Below, one piece after another: positions 27,700 to 37,110 of a DNA stretch of 64,000 nt. The stretch comes from Clostridium beijerinckii (lineage in GTDB: Bacteria; Bacillota; Clostridia; Clostridiales; Clostridiaceae). The notes beneath the pieces were generated by a model that ran no database searches, was not told where the DNA came from, and saw only the letters and a list, made by a program, of their open reading frames with translations. Each line of letters starts with the position of its first letter. Positions within the stretch are counted from its first letter, which is position 1. The DNA is taken from positions 1,355,001 to 1,419,000 of the forward strand of contig NZ_CP073653.1 of assembly GCF_018223745.1 (NCBI RefSeq). The letters are read 5' to 3'. The translations under genes and the position numbers were made by a program.

Positions 27700-28018
27700 A
27701 AAGTGTTGATTTTATATTGTAGTTAAGTAAATTAGTTATATTAGTGATACTACATATTAGGCATAATCAAGAGAATAACGAGTGCATATGCCGAGCCTAT
27801 TTTCAAGTACATGGGGAGGCTCGACTCGCTGCAATCCATGAGCAAGTGATTCACACTTAACCATAGATTTTGGTTCTCGGTTCACGGAGGCGGAGAACCA
27901 AAATAGGCTAGATATAAGAGAAATCTGCTTCCATGCCTAATGAAAATAATCATGGTATCTTGGGCTCGTTTTTCTCGTATATGCCTTATGTATTGTAAAG
28001 TAATAAAATCAACACTTT
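27700..28018. repeat. R2 element, copy a, lying inside a 16-bp inverted repeat
   Basis: AAAGTGTTGATTTTAT (27700-27715) is perfectly complementary to 28003-28018, which is followed by TTTTTT, so the pair looks like an original terminator. Between the arms sits an R2 element (27757-27988), starting TTAGGCATAATCAAGAGAAT and ending TCGTATATGCCTTA, with inverted ends. A shorter copy is at 44909-45098. Inside it is an R5 unit (about 27815-27885) and a perfect hairpin TTTTGGTTCTC/GAGAACCAAAA. No gene is present in this gap. Confidence 0.7.
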
Positions 28019-28102
28019 TTTTACCATGATTTTTTATTTAAGTGGTGGAAAAATACATACTACTGGGATATAATAAAAGAAAGGATATAAATGAGGGGTA
28101 TT

Positions 28103-28528
28103 ATGAAAAGAGAGTATAAAGCTTATAAGAAAGTTGGTAAAATTAAAATCTCTATAAGTGAGCTCTTAGAGCTTGATTTACCTAGAATAGTTTATGCCTC
28201 TCCAGGTGTTGTAAGCCATATAAAAAAAAGACATGGTAGGCAATTCACAAAAAAAATCAAGGATAATATAATAGATACTATAGAAAAAGTGATTAAAGAT
28301 CCACAATATGTTGGTGTAAATTATAAGAGATCAGTTGGTGACTCTCTTGAATTAGTTAAGAAGATTGATAATATTATCTTACTTTTAGGGTTGGAAGTTG
28401 ATTTAGAAGAGCAATATATATATGTCGCAACTATGTATCCAATAACATTATCAAAAATGAATGCTAGAATATATAGGGGAAGATTAATAAAAGTTGAAGA
28501 TAGTGAATTAAAAGAAAATATATTATAA
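28103..28528 (+). CDS. PBECR-type (Barnase-EndoU-ColicinE5/D-RelE fold) nuclease-like protein
   Basis: A 141-residue protein that resembles the phage-associated PBECR3 nuclease domains by recalled sequence pattern: VYASPGVVSHIKKRHG, then DPQYVGVN, SVGDSLELVKKID, IYVATMYPI and a basic end ARIYRGRLIKV. That superfamily contains RNA-cutting toxins and processing nucleases. ATG 28103 is preferred because GAGGGG lies six bases upstream; ATG 28091 would precede it. There is no signal peptide, partner gene, antitoxin or phage gene nearby. It lies alone between an R2 and an R1 repeat, with its own terminator. The nuclease assignment is by family resemblance; substrate and catalytic residues are not established. 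Confidence 0.65.
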   Translation: MKREYKAYKKVGKIKISISELLELDLPRIVYASPGVVSHIKKRHGRQFTKKIKDNIIDTIEKVIKDPQYVGVNYKRSVGDSLELVKKIDNIILLLGLEVDLEEQYIYVATMYPITLSKMNARIYRGRLIKVEDSELKENIL

Positions 28529-28642
28529 TTAATTTTGAAATAAATTTTGTTTTTTGAGGTGAGAAAAGGCTCCTCACGCGCTAGTCTTAGTAATCAGAGA
28601 TGCAGGATACGCCGACCTGCCAAAAAATAAATTATATTAGAG

Positions 28643-28691
28643 AGATTACTTAACAATGGTTTAATAAATAGTTGTTAAGTAATCTTTTGCT
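28643..28691 (+). terminator. Terminator after the PBECR-type gene
   Basis: A perfect 14-base stem AGATTACTTAACAA/TTGTTAAGTAATCT is followed by TTTTGCT. Confidence 0.8.
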
Positions 28692-28698
28692 ATTTAAA

Positions 28699-29144
28699 TA
28701 GATAAAACAACTATAATCTATACTTATGGGTATAGTTCACCGAAATGAATAATATACTTTTGTTCCAGTTTCTAGGCAGCAGGTTGTATCCACTTTAGCA
28801 TGCTCCAACTTTCCGAGGGAAGCTCGACTCATTACATTCGCTGAGGAAGTTCGAGAACCCAAAATAAAATTTTGGACTCTCACTTCACAAGCTAAAATGG
28901 AACAACCAATAGCGGAAACTCGACTCACATTCGTTCACTGAGTAAGCGATTCTCACCAAATCAAAGATTTGTATTCTCTGCTTAAGAACCTTTAACAGCT
29001 CATTTTCAAATGTTTTCTCCATATTATGACCCTTGTGGTTACAAATATATTTATGATTTCTAGTGAAGATATGAGCTTAAAGTTTTAGTAACTTTGTAAA
29101 TATGTTCATCTAATAAGTCTAATTCTTAAATTGTTTATCTATAG
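28699..29144. repeat. Dispersed repeat R1, copy B (with two R5 insertions)
   Basis: Reverse-complement relative of the R1 body at 6716-7000, with inverted ends TAGATAAAACAACTATA (28699) and AATTGTTTATCTATA (29130-29144). It lacks the 103-bp element. Two R5 units of about 70 bases (28819-28888 and 28912-28982), each starting CTCGACTC, interrupt it at places where copy A is continuous. Open frames across it are not supported as genes. The following 250 bases before yicC are A/T rich and carry its promoter somewhere. Confidence 0.7.
28819..28982. repeat. Two R5 units nested in R1 copy B
   Basis: Each unit runs CTCGACTC, a CGCTGAG-like block, an A/T hairpin (CCAAAATAAAATTTTGG in the first, CAAATCAAAGATTTG in the second), then a TCTC-rich end. 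A third unit is at about 27815-27885 inside R2 copy a. Confidence 0.55.
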
Positions 29145-29397
29145 ATAAACCATCTAAGATCTGAAATTATACATATAGATCTGAGAAATAAGAAATATCA
29201 TTTTGTTCCAGTTACGAAGAAAATTTCACCTTTAACTTGTCACTAATTTCTAGTAAATATATGAATTTGAAGATTTATCAAATTTGCAAATATAAATGTT
29301 AACAATTTGTGAACAGAATGTTGACATAGAAATTTATTATGATTATACTTAGTAAAGCAAACTCCAAATTGTTTAAAAGTTAAAAGGAGGTGTACAG

Positions 29398-30279
29398 TTG
29401 ATAAAAAGTATGACTAGCTTTGGAAGGGCTCAAAGCGAAGATGGAAGAAAGTCAAGTTTCTCTATAGAGATGAAGAGCGTAAATCATAGATATTTAGATA
29501 TAAACATAAGAATGCCTAGAACGATGTTGGCTTTAGAAGAGAAGATAAGAAAGATAATTAGTAAAAGACTAAATAGAGGTAAAGTTGATGTTTTTATTAA
29601 TTATAAAGCCTATGGAAATAACATTGGAAAAGCAAATCTAAATATGAAGTTAGCTGAAGAGTATTATAAATGTTTAAAACAAATCCAAAGTGAATTGAAT
29701 GTTATTGATGATATATCTACAACTAAAATAGCTAAATTTCCTGATGTTATTACATTGGAAGAGTTGGATGATGATTTAGATGATATTTTTAGTGAGATAT
29801 CGCCTCTGATTGAATCTGCTCTAGATTTAATGAATGATATGAGATGCAAAGAGGGCGAAAAATTAAAAGTTGATATTTTATCAAAAATTGAGATTATAGA
29901 GAATTATGTTGAAGAAATAGAAAAGGTAGCTGACAGTATTCCAAAGAATTACAAGAAGAAACTTGAAGAAAGATTGGAAGAATTATTATCTGGTGTTGAT
30001 ATAGATGAAAGCAGGATAGCATTAGAAGTGGCTATTCTTTCAGATAAGGCAGCAGTAGATGAAGAAATAACAAGACTCAGAAGTCATTTAAGCCAAATGA
30101 AAAGTACGTTAGATTTAGATGAACCTATTGGAAGAAAATTAGATTTCATAATTCAAGAAATGAATAGAGAAGCTAATACTATAGCATCTAAATCAACAGA
30201 AATAAATATGACTAACAAAGTAATAGAGATAAAAAATACCATTGAAAAAATAAGAGAACAAGTTCAAAACATTGAATAA
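29398..30279 (+). CDS. YicC/YloC family endoribonuclease
   Basis: Member of the YicC/YloC family; E. coli YicC is an endoribonuclease that acts with PNPase. The 293 residues have the conserved N-terminus MIKSMTSFGRAQ and C-terminus (LDFIIQEMNREANTIASKS). The TTG start is supported by AAAGGAGGTG and by family alignment. It heads a compact run with remA, gmk, rpoZ and coaBC, the order known in Bacillus and clostridia, so it is probably expressed with them. Confidence 0.93.
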   Translation: MIKSMTSFGRAQSEDGRKSSFSIEMKSVNHRYLDINIRMPRTMLALEEKIRKIISKRLNRGKVDVFINYKAYGNNIGKANLNMKLAEEYYKCLKQIQSELNVIDDISTTKIAKFPDVITLEELDDDLDDIFSEISPLIESALDLMNDMRCKEGEKLKVDILSKIEIIENYVEEIEKVADSIPKNYKKKLEERLEELLSGVDIDESRIALEVAILSDKAAVDEEITRLRSHLSQMKSTLDLDEPIGRKLDFIIQEMNREANTIASKSTEINMTNKVIEIKNTIEKIREQVQNIE

Positions 30280-30293
30280 TTAGGAGGTAAAAA

Positions 30294-30566
30294 ATGGGAA
30301 TAAAGTTAATAAACATAGGCTTTGGGAATATAGTCTCTGCTAATAGATTAGTTGCAATTGTGAGTCCTGAATCAGCACCTATTAAAAGAATTATTCAAGA
30401 AGCAAGAGATAGAGGTATGCTAATAGATGCTACTTATGGAAGAAGAACTAGAGCTGTAATAATAACAGATAGCGATCATGTTATTTTATCAGCAGTTCAA
30501 CCTGAAACAGTAGCTCATAGATTATCTACAAAAGATGATATGGCAGTTGATGAGGATGATGAATAA
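30294..30566 (+). CDS. remA: RemA/DUF370 family regulatory protein
   Basis: Small DNA-binding protein (90 residues). In B. subtilis RemA activates biofilm-matrix and osmoprotection genes by forming DNA-wrapping rings. The conserved core is visible ([43 protein letters not shown]). AGGAGG precedes the ATG. Its stop overlaps the gmk start by one base. The B. subtilis targets need not be conserved here. Confidence 0.95.
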   Translation: MGIKLINIGFGNIVSANRLVAIVSPESAPIKRIIQEARDRGMLIDATYGRRTRAVIITDSDHVILSAVQPETVAHRLSTKDDMAVDEDDE

Positions 30567-31204
30567 TGATTACTAAAGGGAGAGGTCTATTAATAGTTAT
30601 ATCAGGACCATCTGGTGCTGGAAAAGGTACTATATGTAAAAGATTTATGGAGAAAAATAAGGATGTAATGTTGTCTGTATCAGCAACTACAAGATCTCCA
30701 AGAGTTGGAGAAGTAGAAGGTATTAATTACTTTTTTATGTCCAAAGAGCAGTTTGTAGAGAAGATAGAAAGCAATGATTTCTTAGAATATGCAGAAGTGT
30801 ATGATAATTACTATGGTACACCTAAATCTAACGTTGAAGAAATGTTACAAAGTGGGAATGATGTTATTCTAGAAATAGATATACAAGGTGCATTAAAAGT
30901 TAAAGAAAACACAAGAGAAGGAGTTTTTGTATTCATCCTTCCACCATCTATGGAAGAGTTAAAACAAAGAATCATTAACAGGGGCAGTGAAACCAACGAA
31001 TCTCTAATGAAGAGATTTAAATCAGCTTATAAGGAAATTAATTTTATTTCAAAATATAATTATGCAGTAGTAAATGATAAAGTAGAGATAGCTGTAGAAA
31101 AATTAGAAGCTATAATATCTGCTGAAAAATGCAGAGTAGATAGAATAAAAGATAGTATATTAGATTCAAAGGAGGGAATTATTCATGAACAACTCTATGA
31201 TTAG
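30566..31204 (+). CDS. gmk: Guanylate kinase
   Basis: Phosphorylates GMP to GDP, needed for nucleotide pools and ppGpp balance. The P-loop is SGPSGAGKGT, the GMP-binding segment is SVSATTRSPRVGEVEGINYFF, and the lid region is NRGSETNESLMKRF. The length of 212 residues is typical. It overlaps remA by one base and rpoZ by 20 bases, indicating tight co-translation. Confidence 0.97.
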   Translation: MITKGRGLLIVISGPSGAGKGTICKRFMEKNKDVMLSVSATTRSPRVGEVEGINYFFMSKEQFVEKIESNDFLEYAEVYDNYYGTPKSNVEEMLQSGNDVILEIDIQGALKVKENTREGVFVFILPPSMEELKQRIINRGSETNESLMKRFKSAYKEINFISKYNYAVVNDKVEIAVEKLEAIISAEKCRVDRIKDSILDSKEGIIHEQLYD

Positions 31205-31403
31205 TCCATCAGTAGTAGACTTATTAGAAAAGATACATGACAGATATTCTTTAGTAATTTTAACATCAAAAAGGGCTAGACAAATAATAGAAGGTGCAGA
31301 ACCTCAGATTTCAATAAAATCAAATAAACCTTTAACAATTGCAATAAATGAAGTAGATCAAGATGCAGTTGAATTTGAAATTTTAGAAGAAGGTCTTAAA
31401 TAA
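31185..31403 (+). CDS. rpoZ: RNA polymerase omega subunit
   Basis: Small subunit that assists assembly of the RNA polymerase beta-prime chain. The 72 residues carry the omega motif DRYSLVILTSKRARQI. AAGGAGG precedes an ATG that lies inside the end of gmk in another frame. The order gmk-rpoZ-coaBC is the standard one. Confidence 0.95.
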   Translation: MNNSMISPSVVDLLEKIHDRYSLVILTSKRARQIIEGAEPQISIKSNKPLTIAINEVDQDAVEFEILEEGLK

Positions 31404-31404
31404 G

Positions 31405-32589
31405 ATGAAAAAGAATTTAGTGTTGGGTGTAAGTGGTGGAATTGCAGTATATAAGGCATTAGAAATAGTAAGTTTACTTGTTAAAAAAGATATTAATGTT
31501 AATGTAATTATGACAGAATCAGCTACTAAATTTGTGACCCCATTATCATTTCAATCTTTAAGTCAGAATATGGTTACATGCGATATGTTTGCAGAACCGA
31601 AAGCTTGGGAGATTCAACATATAAGTTTAGCAGAAAAGGCAGATGTATTCTTAGTAGCACCTGCTACAGCTAATATAATAGGTAAAGTTGCAAATGGAAT
31701 AGCAGATGATATGCTTTCGACTACAATAATGGCAACTAAGGCAAAAGTGATTTTTGCGCCTGCAATGAATACCAATATGTATGAGAATCCTATAGTCCAA
31801 GAAAATATTAAGAAATTAAAGTCACTTGGATATGAATTCATAGACCCGGCTGAAGGAAGACTTGCTTGTGGAACAAGCGGTAAAGGTAAACTTGAAAGTC
31901 CTGAAATTATTGTTGACAAAGTTTTAATGGAATTAAATGAAAATAAAGATTTGCTAAATAAAAATGTTGTAGTAACAGCAGGTCCAACTATAGCACCTAT
32001 AGATCCGGTGAGGTTTATTACAAATAGATCAACTGGAAAAATGGGTTATGCTATAGCAAAGGAAGCAAGAAATAGAGGAGCCAATGTAACATTAATATCT
32101 GGACCAACATCAATAATAGCTCCAAAAGATATTAATGTTGTAGAGGTTTCTACAAATGAAGAAATGAAAAATGAAGTTATGAACATATTTGATGAAGCAG
32201 ATATAGTAATAAAGTCAGCTGCAGTTGCAGATTATAAGCCTAAAAATTATAGCACACAAAAAATAAAAAAAGGTGATGGAGAGCTCTGCATAGAATTTAT
32301 TAGAGATAATGATATTCTAATGGAGCTTGGAAGCAAAAAGAAAAATCAAATTCTAGTAGGATTTGCGGCTGAAAGCCAAGAGTTAAAAGATAATGCTATG
32401 TCAAAACTACAAAGAAAAAATTTAGATTATATTGTAGCAAACGATATAACAGCAAGTGATACTGGGTTTGCCTCAGAAGATAATAAAGTAATAATCTTGT
32501 CTAAAGAAGGTAAGGAAATTTACTTAGATAAGATGAGCAAAGAAAAAATTGCAACTAACTTATTTGATATTATACTTGAGAAGCGCTAG
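31405..32589 (+). CDS. coaBC: Bifunctional phosphopantothenoylcysteine decarboxylase/synthetase
   Basis: Two steps of coenzyme A synthesis: CoaB joins cysteine to phosphopantothenate and CoaC decarboxylates the product. The N-terminal flavin domain (GVSGGIAVYKALEIV, PAMNTNMYENP, LACGTSGKGKL) is followed by the synthetase domain (VTAGPTIAPIDPVRFITNRSTGKMG, KSAAVADYKP). The length of 394 residues is normal. It starts one base after rpoZ and its stop codon lies inside a terminator stem. Confidence 0.96.
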   Translation: MKKNLVLGVSGGIAVYKALEIVSLLVKKDINVNVIMTESATKFVTPLSFQSLSQNMVTCDMFAEPKAWEIQHISLAEKADVFLVAPATANIIGKVANGIADDMLSTTIMATKAKVIFAPAMNTNMYENPIVQENIKKLKSLGYEFIDPAEGRLACGTSGKGKLESPEIIVDKVLMELNENKDLLNKNVVVTAGPTIAPIDPVRFITNRSTGKMGYAIAKEARNRGANVTLISGPTSIIAPKDINVVEVSTNEEMKNEVMNIFDEADIVIKSAAVADYKPKNYSTQKIKKGDGELCIEFIRDNDILMELGSKKKNQILVGFAAESQELKDNAMSKLQRKNLDYIVANDITASDTGFASEDNKVIILSKEGKEIYLDKMSKEKIATNLFDIILEKR

Positions 32590-32608
32590 AATTTGCGCTT
32601 CTTTTATT
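32579..32608 (+). terminator. Terminator overlapping the coaBC stop codon
   Basis: AGAAGCGC pairs with GCGCTTCT and is followed by TTTATT. The coaBC stop is in the loop. Confidence 0.8.
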
Positions 32609-32618
32609 AATATTGGAA

Positions 32619-32703
32619 ATACTTATACATATGATACGCAAATGAAGGTAGATGTATAAGTATGAAATAGTTCTGATTATTAGTTTTTATGTAATAATCA
32701 GAA
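32619..32703 (+). other. Two adjacent hairpins in the priA leader
   Basis: ATACTTATACAT (32619-32630) pairs perfectly with 32652-32663, and TTCTGATTATT (32671-32681) pairs with AATAATCAGAA (32693-32703). Neither is followed by a T run, so they are not clear terminators. They lie 66 bases or more before the priA start. Confidence 0.5.
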
Positions 32704-32769
32704 TGTTAATTATCTAATATTGAATATTGTTAATATAAGATTAGATGTGAGGTGGTAGGTATAAATATC

Positions 32770-34968
32770 ATGTATGCTGAAATAATTATAAATAGTGATG
32801 CTTTGGAGATTGATAAGCCATTTACATACAAAGTACCTAGCGAACTTCAGGATAAAATAGGAATAGGATTTAGAGTTAAAGTGCCTTTTGGGCCTAAAAG
32901 CAGACCAATAGAAGGCTTTGTATTTTCAATATTGCAGGAAGATGATTTAATTAATTTCAATTATAGAGTGAAAGAGATTTTAAATATATGCGATGATTAT
33001 GCTATATTAACAAACTATGATATGGAAGTAATTAAATTTTTAAGAAGAAAGTATTTATGTAAATTTATTGATGCAATCCGACTTATGATTCCCGTTGGAA
33101 TTATGAAGGGGTTAAGGGAAAAAAAGAAAAAAGTAGTTTTAGTAAATGAAGAAATACATGAAGATCAGCTTGATAAAGAAAATTATAAAAAATTATATGA
33201 TTTCGTAGCTAGCAACAATGGGATTTATACAAAAACAGAAATTGTTAGTAATGGATGCTTTTCTTTATATTTATTAAATAAGTTAATAGAAAAAGGTATA
33301 CTAAAAACAGAAGAACAAACAGTATTTAGATACAATACTCGAATATATGATACTGATAGTAATAAGAAACTTACAAGAGAACAGGAAAACTGTCTTAATA
33401 CGATTTTAAACAGTCCTGATCAAAAATATCTAATAAAAGGTGTTACGGGATCGGGGAAGACAGAAGTATATATAAGACTAGTTGAAGAAATGTTAAGGCA
33501 AAATAAAAGTACAATTGTTTTAGTTCCGGAAATTTCATTAACCCCTCAGATGATTGAACGATTTAAGGGACGATTTGGAGAAAATGTTGCGCTTTTTCAT
33601 AGCAGGTTAAGTGATGGTGAAAGATTTGATGAGTGGTATAGAGTAAAAGAAGGGAAAGCTAAATTAGTTATAGGAGCACGAAGTGCCTTGTTTTTGCCGC
33701 TTCAGAATCTTGGACTTATTATAATTGATGAAGAACATGAAAATACATATAAATCAGAACATAATCCTAAATATCATACTAGAGAAGTAAGTGAGTTCAT
33801 ATGTGAAATTAAGGACTGTAAATTAGTTATGGGGTCAGCAACTCCTAGCATTGAAAGTTACTACAAAGCTATTCGTGGTGAATATAAACTAATAGAAATG
33901 CATAAAAGAACTAATGGGAAAGAAATGCCGCATATGGAAATAGTAGATATGAGGGAAGAATTGAAGAGTAAGAATTTATCATTGTTCAGTAGGAAACTTT
34001 TGGCTGAAATAGAGGCAACTTTAAAAGATAAGAAGCAGGTAATTTTGTTTCTAAACAGAAGAGGGTATTCAACATTTATTTCGTGTAGAAGTTGTGGATA
34101 TGTATTTAAATGTCCAGAATGCGATGTTTCTATGACGTACCATAAAAATGGATATTTGATATGTCATTACTGCGGAAGGGCAGAGAAATCAAAAACTGTA
34201 TGTCCAAAATGTAATAGTAAATATGTGAAATTTTTTGGAGCAGGAACAGAACGCGTTGAATTAGAAGTGAAAAAATATTTCCCGAAATCAAGAGTATTAA
34301 GAATGGATGTTGATACTACACGACATAAAAATTCTCATGAATCAATTTATAATTGTTTTAAAAATGGAGAAGCAGACATCTTAATTGGAACACAAATGGT
34401 GTCAAAAGGATTAGATTTTAAAAATGTTACACTGGTTGGAGTTTTAGCGGCAGACATGTCTTTAAATTTGCCTGATTACAGAGCATCTGAAAGAACATAT
34501 CAAATAATAACGCAGGTTGCAGGCAGATCTGGAAGAGGTGAAGATGAAGGCAAGGTAATAGTTCAAAGCTATACTCCAAACCATTATAGTTTAAAGTGTG
34601 CTCAAGAAGAGGATTATGAATCTCTATTTAAAGAAGAAATAAAGATTAGAAGGTTGATGGAAAATCCTCCTTTTGGTAAAATATTATTAATTGTTGGATC
34701 TTCAAAATTTGAAGAAAAATTAACAAAATTTATGTATACTTTAGAAGCTGATTTGAAAAAATTAGTAGTAGATGATCTTACTATTCTCGGACCGGTTCCT
34801 TGTATAATTTCTAAATTAAAAGAAAATTACAGATGGCAGATAATAATAAAAGGAAATTTTGATGATGAGTTTAGTGAAAAAGTTAAAGATACACTTTATC
34901 TATTAAATAAGAGTGTATATAATGAAATAAGGGTTAGTATAGATATTAATCCTAACAATATGACATAG
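32770..34968 (+). CDS. priA: Primosomal protein N' (replication restart helicase PriA)
   Basis: Superfamily 2 helicase that reloads the replisome at stalled forks. The N-terminal fork-binding domain begins MYAEIIINSDALEIDKPF. Walker A is GVTGSGKTEVY, the DEAH-type box is IIDEEHE, and a zinc-binding region has paired cysteines (CRSCGYVFKCPEC, CHYCG, CPKC). I prefer ATG 32770 for the family N-terminus; a GTG at 32752 in frame adds six residues, and neither site has an ideal ribosome site. 732 residues is typical. It leads the priA-def-fmt run. Confidence 0.95.
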   Translation: MYAEIIINSDALEIDKPFTYKVPSELQDKIGIGFRVKVPFGPKSRPIEGFVFSILQEDDLINFNYRVKEILNICDDYAILTNYDMEVIKFLRRKYLCKFIDAIRLMIPVGIMKGLREKKKKVVLVNEEIHEDQLDKENYKKLYDFVASNNGIYTKTEIVSNGCFSLYLLNKLIEKGILKTEEQTVFRYNTRIYDTDSNKKLTREQENCLNTILNSPDQKYLIKGVTGSGKTEVYIRLVEEMLRQNKSTIVLVPEISLTPQMIERFKGRFGENVALFHSRLSDGERFDEWYRVKEGKAKLVIGARSALFLPLQNLGLIIIDEEHENTYKSEHNPKYHTREVSEFICEIKDCKLVMGSATPSIESYYKAIRGEYKLIEMHKRTNGKEMPHMEIVDMREELKSKNLSLFSRKLLAEIEATLKDKKQVILFLNRRGYSTFISCRSCGYVFKCPECDVSMTYHKNGYLICHYCGRAEKSKTVCPKCNSKYVKFFGAGTERVELEVKKYFPKSRVLRMDVDTTRHKNSHESIYNCFKNGEADILIGTQMVSKGLDFKNVTLVGVLAADMSLNLPDYRASERTYQIITQVAGRSGRGEDEGKVIVQSYTPNHYSLKCAQEEDYESLFKEEIKIRRLMENPPFGKILLIVGSSKFEEKLTKFMYTLEADLKKLVVDDLTILGPVPCIISKLKENYRWQIIIKGNFDDEFSEKVKDTLYLLNKSVYNEIRVSIDINPNNMT

Positions 34969-34980
34969 GGGGAATACAAA

Positions 34981-35439
34981 ATGGCATTAAGAAATATAAG
35001 AAAATATGGTGATGACGTATTAAGAAAGAAATGCAGAGAAGTTGATAAAATAGATGATAGATTATTGACATTAATTGAAGATATGAAAGAAACAATGTAT
35101 GATGCTGATGGTGTTGGTCTTGCAGCTCCTCAAGTTGGGATATTAAAGAGACTATTTGTTGTAGATATTGGAGATGGGCCACTAGTATTTATTAATCCAG
35201 AAATAATAGAAACAAGTGGGTCTCAAATAGACGAAGAAGGATGCCTTAGCTTACCAGGGGAAACAGAAGAAGTTATGAGACCTAATTACGTTAGAGCTAG
35301 AGCTTTAAATGAAAAGGGAGAAGAATTCGAAATAGAAGCTGAAGAATTACTTGCGAGAGCTATTTTGCACGAATATGATCATTTAAATGGAACTCTATTT
35401 ATAGATAGAGTTAAAGGTAGGGGAGCTTCAAAAAAATAA
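34981..35439 (+). CDS. def: Peptide deformylase
   Basis: Metalloenzyme that removes the N-formyl group from new proteins. The three motifs are intact: [19 protein letters not shown] and HEYDHLNG, which provide the metal ligands Cys and two His plus the catalytic Glu. In the third motif Tyr replaces the more usual Ile/Leu/Cys after Glu, a tolerated change. The length of 152 residues is normal. It follows priA by 12 bases and precedes fmt, its pathway partner. Confidence 0.97.
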   Translation: MALRNIRKYGDDVLRKKCREVDKIDDRLLTLIEDMKETMYDADGVGLAAPQVGILKRLFVVDIGDGPLVFINPEIIETSGSQIDEEGCLSLPGETEEVMRPNYVRARALNEKGEEFEIEAEELLARAILHEYDHLNGTLFIDRVKGRGASKK

Positions 35440-35461
35440 ATACTGATAGGAGGATAATATA

Positions 35462-36388
35462 ATGAATATAGTATTTATGGGTACTCCTGATTTTGCAGTT
35501 CCTTCTTTGCAAAGAATGATTAAAGAGTACAATGTTACTGCTATTTTGACTCAACCAGACAAACCAAAGGGTAGAGGAAAGAAAATGGCATACTCTGCAG
35601 TTAAAGAAGAAGGATTAAAACATGAAATCCCAATATACCAACCAATAAAGTTAAAAGACGATAGAGATTTGATAGAGAAATTAAAAGAGCTAAAACCAGA
35701 TTTTATTATAGTAGTGGCATTTGGGCAGATTTTAACTAAGGAAGTATTAGATATACCGAAATATGGATGTATAAATCTTCATGCATCTTTGCTTCCGATG
35801 TATAGAGGTGCTGCACCACTAAATTGGGCAATAATAAATGGAGAGAAGAGTTCTGGAAATACCACAATGCTTATGGATGTTGGTTTAGATACAGGAGATA
35901 TGATTCTTAAGGATGAAGTTGAAATTACTAATAATATGACAACTGGTGAATTACATGATATATTAATGGTTAGAGGAGCAGATTTACTTGTAAAAAGTAT
36001 AGAGGGAATTTCAAAAGGCGATATAGTCCCAGAAAAGCAAGGGAATGAGACTTTTTATGCCAAGATGCTTGATAAGAATATCGCTAATATAGATTGGAAT
36101 AAAAGTGCTGAAGAGATTCATAACTTAGTTAGAGGACTAAATCCATGGCCAATTGCCTATACTGATTATAAGAACGAAAGAATGAAGATATATGAAACAG
36201 AAGTTCTAAAAGAAAAAAGCAATAAAGAACCTGGTACTATTATAGATGTAAGCAAAAATGGAGTGAAAGTTTCATGCAAGGAAGATGTTCTATTAATAAA
36301 AAGAGTACAGTTTCCTAATGGTAAGCCTTTGGCAATAGAACAATATATTAATGGACATGAAATAGAGGAAAATATAATCTTACAATAA
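35462..36388 (+). CDS. fmt: Methionyl-tRNA formyltransferase
   Basis: Formylates initiator Met-tRNA, the modification later removed by Def. The catalytic region is [21 protein letters not shown] and the N-terminal motif is [13 protein letters not shown]. The C-terminal OB-like domain recognises tRNA. At 308 residues it is of usual length. AGGAGG precedes the ATG. Confidence 0.97.
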   Translation: MNIVFMGTPDFAVPSLQRMIKEYNVTAILTQPDKPKGRGKKMAYSAVKEEGLKHEIPIYQPIKLKDDRDLIEKLKELKPDFIIVVAFGQILTKEVLDIPKYGCINLHASLLPMYRGAAPLNWAIINGEKSSGNTTMLMDVGLDTGDMILKDEVEITNNMTTGELHDILMVRGADLLVKSIEGISKGDIVPEKQGNETFYAKMLDKNIANIDWNKSAEEIHNLVRGLNPWPIAYTDYKNERMKIYETEVLKEKSNKEPGTIIDVSKNGVKVSCKEDVLLIKRVQFPNGKPLAIEQYINGHEIEENIILQ

Positions 36389-36403
36389 TGGAGTTGATGT
36401 ATA

Positions 36404-37096
36404 ATGCATTTTTATCCGTTTTTTGATCCAACAATGATATTATTAGTTCCAGCTATAATAATTTCATTTTGGGCTCAATCCAAAATTAATAGCGCTTATA
36501 GCGAGTATAGCCAAGTAAGAACAATAAATGGATATACTGGTCAACAAGTTGCAAGAATGATGTTAGATGAAGCTGGGCTTTTTGATGTTAGAATAGAATT
36601 GATAAATTCAAAGCTTGGAGATCATTACGATCCTGCAAGTAAAATCCTTAGATTGTCTCCGGAGGTATATTCAGGTGCATCTATTTCTTCAGCAGGCATA
36701 GCTGCCCATGAGGTCGGGCACGCATTGCAGCATAAAGAAAGGTATGCTCCACTAGTAATAAGAAATTCCATTGTGCCAATTGTAAATATTGGCTCGAATG
36801 TATCATGGATGCTATTCTTTGTTGGTATATTATTAGGTTTTAAGGGATTAACTACACTTGGAATAATTTTATTTTCAGGAGTTGTAATTTTTCAGCTAAT
36901 AACATTACCGGTAGAGTTTGATGCATCAACAAGGGCTTTGAATATATTAAAGTCAAGAGGAATACTATATGGTGACGAAACTAAAAGTGCACAAAAGGTT
37001 TTAGACGCAGCAGCAATGACATATGTAGCTGCGACATTAATGGCAGTATCACAATTAATAAGATTAATTGCTATAAGCAATAGAAGAAATGATTAG
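36404..37096 (+). CDS. YugP-family zinc metallopeptidase, membrane-bound
   Basis: A 230-residue membrane protein with the zinc-protease motif HEVGHALQH and about four hydrophobic segments (near 8-25, 118-140, 144-165 and 205-222). It belongs to the YugP-like family, whose substrates are not known. Its place inside a translation and rRNA-modification run (fmt before, rsmB after) is common in clostridia but does not reveal its role. GGAGTTG precedes the start. Confidence 0.87.
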   Translation: MHFYPFFDPTMILLVPAIIISFWAQSKINSAYSEYSQVRTINGYTGQQVARMMLDEAGLFDVRIELINSKLGDHYDPASKILRLSPEVYSGASISSAGIAAHEVGHALQHKERYAPLVIRNSIVPIVNIGSNVSWMLFFVGILLGFKGLTTLGIILFSGVVIFQLITLPVEFDASTRALNILKSRGILYGDETKSAQKVLDAAAMTYVAATLMAVSQLIRLIAISNRRND

Positions 37097-37110
37097 TAAA
37101 GAGGTAGCGT

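Noticed and set aside
28737-28928. 63-residue minus-strand frame before yicC
   Set aside because: It is composed of R1 and R5 repeat sequence, with no ribosome site.
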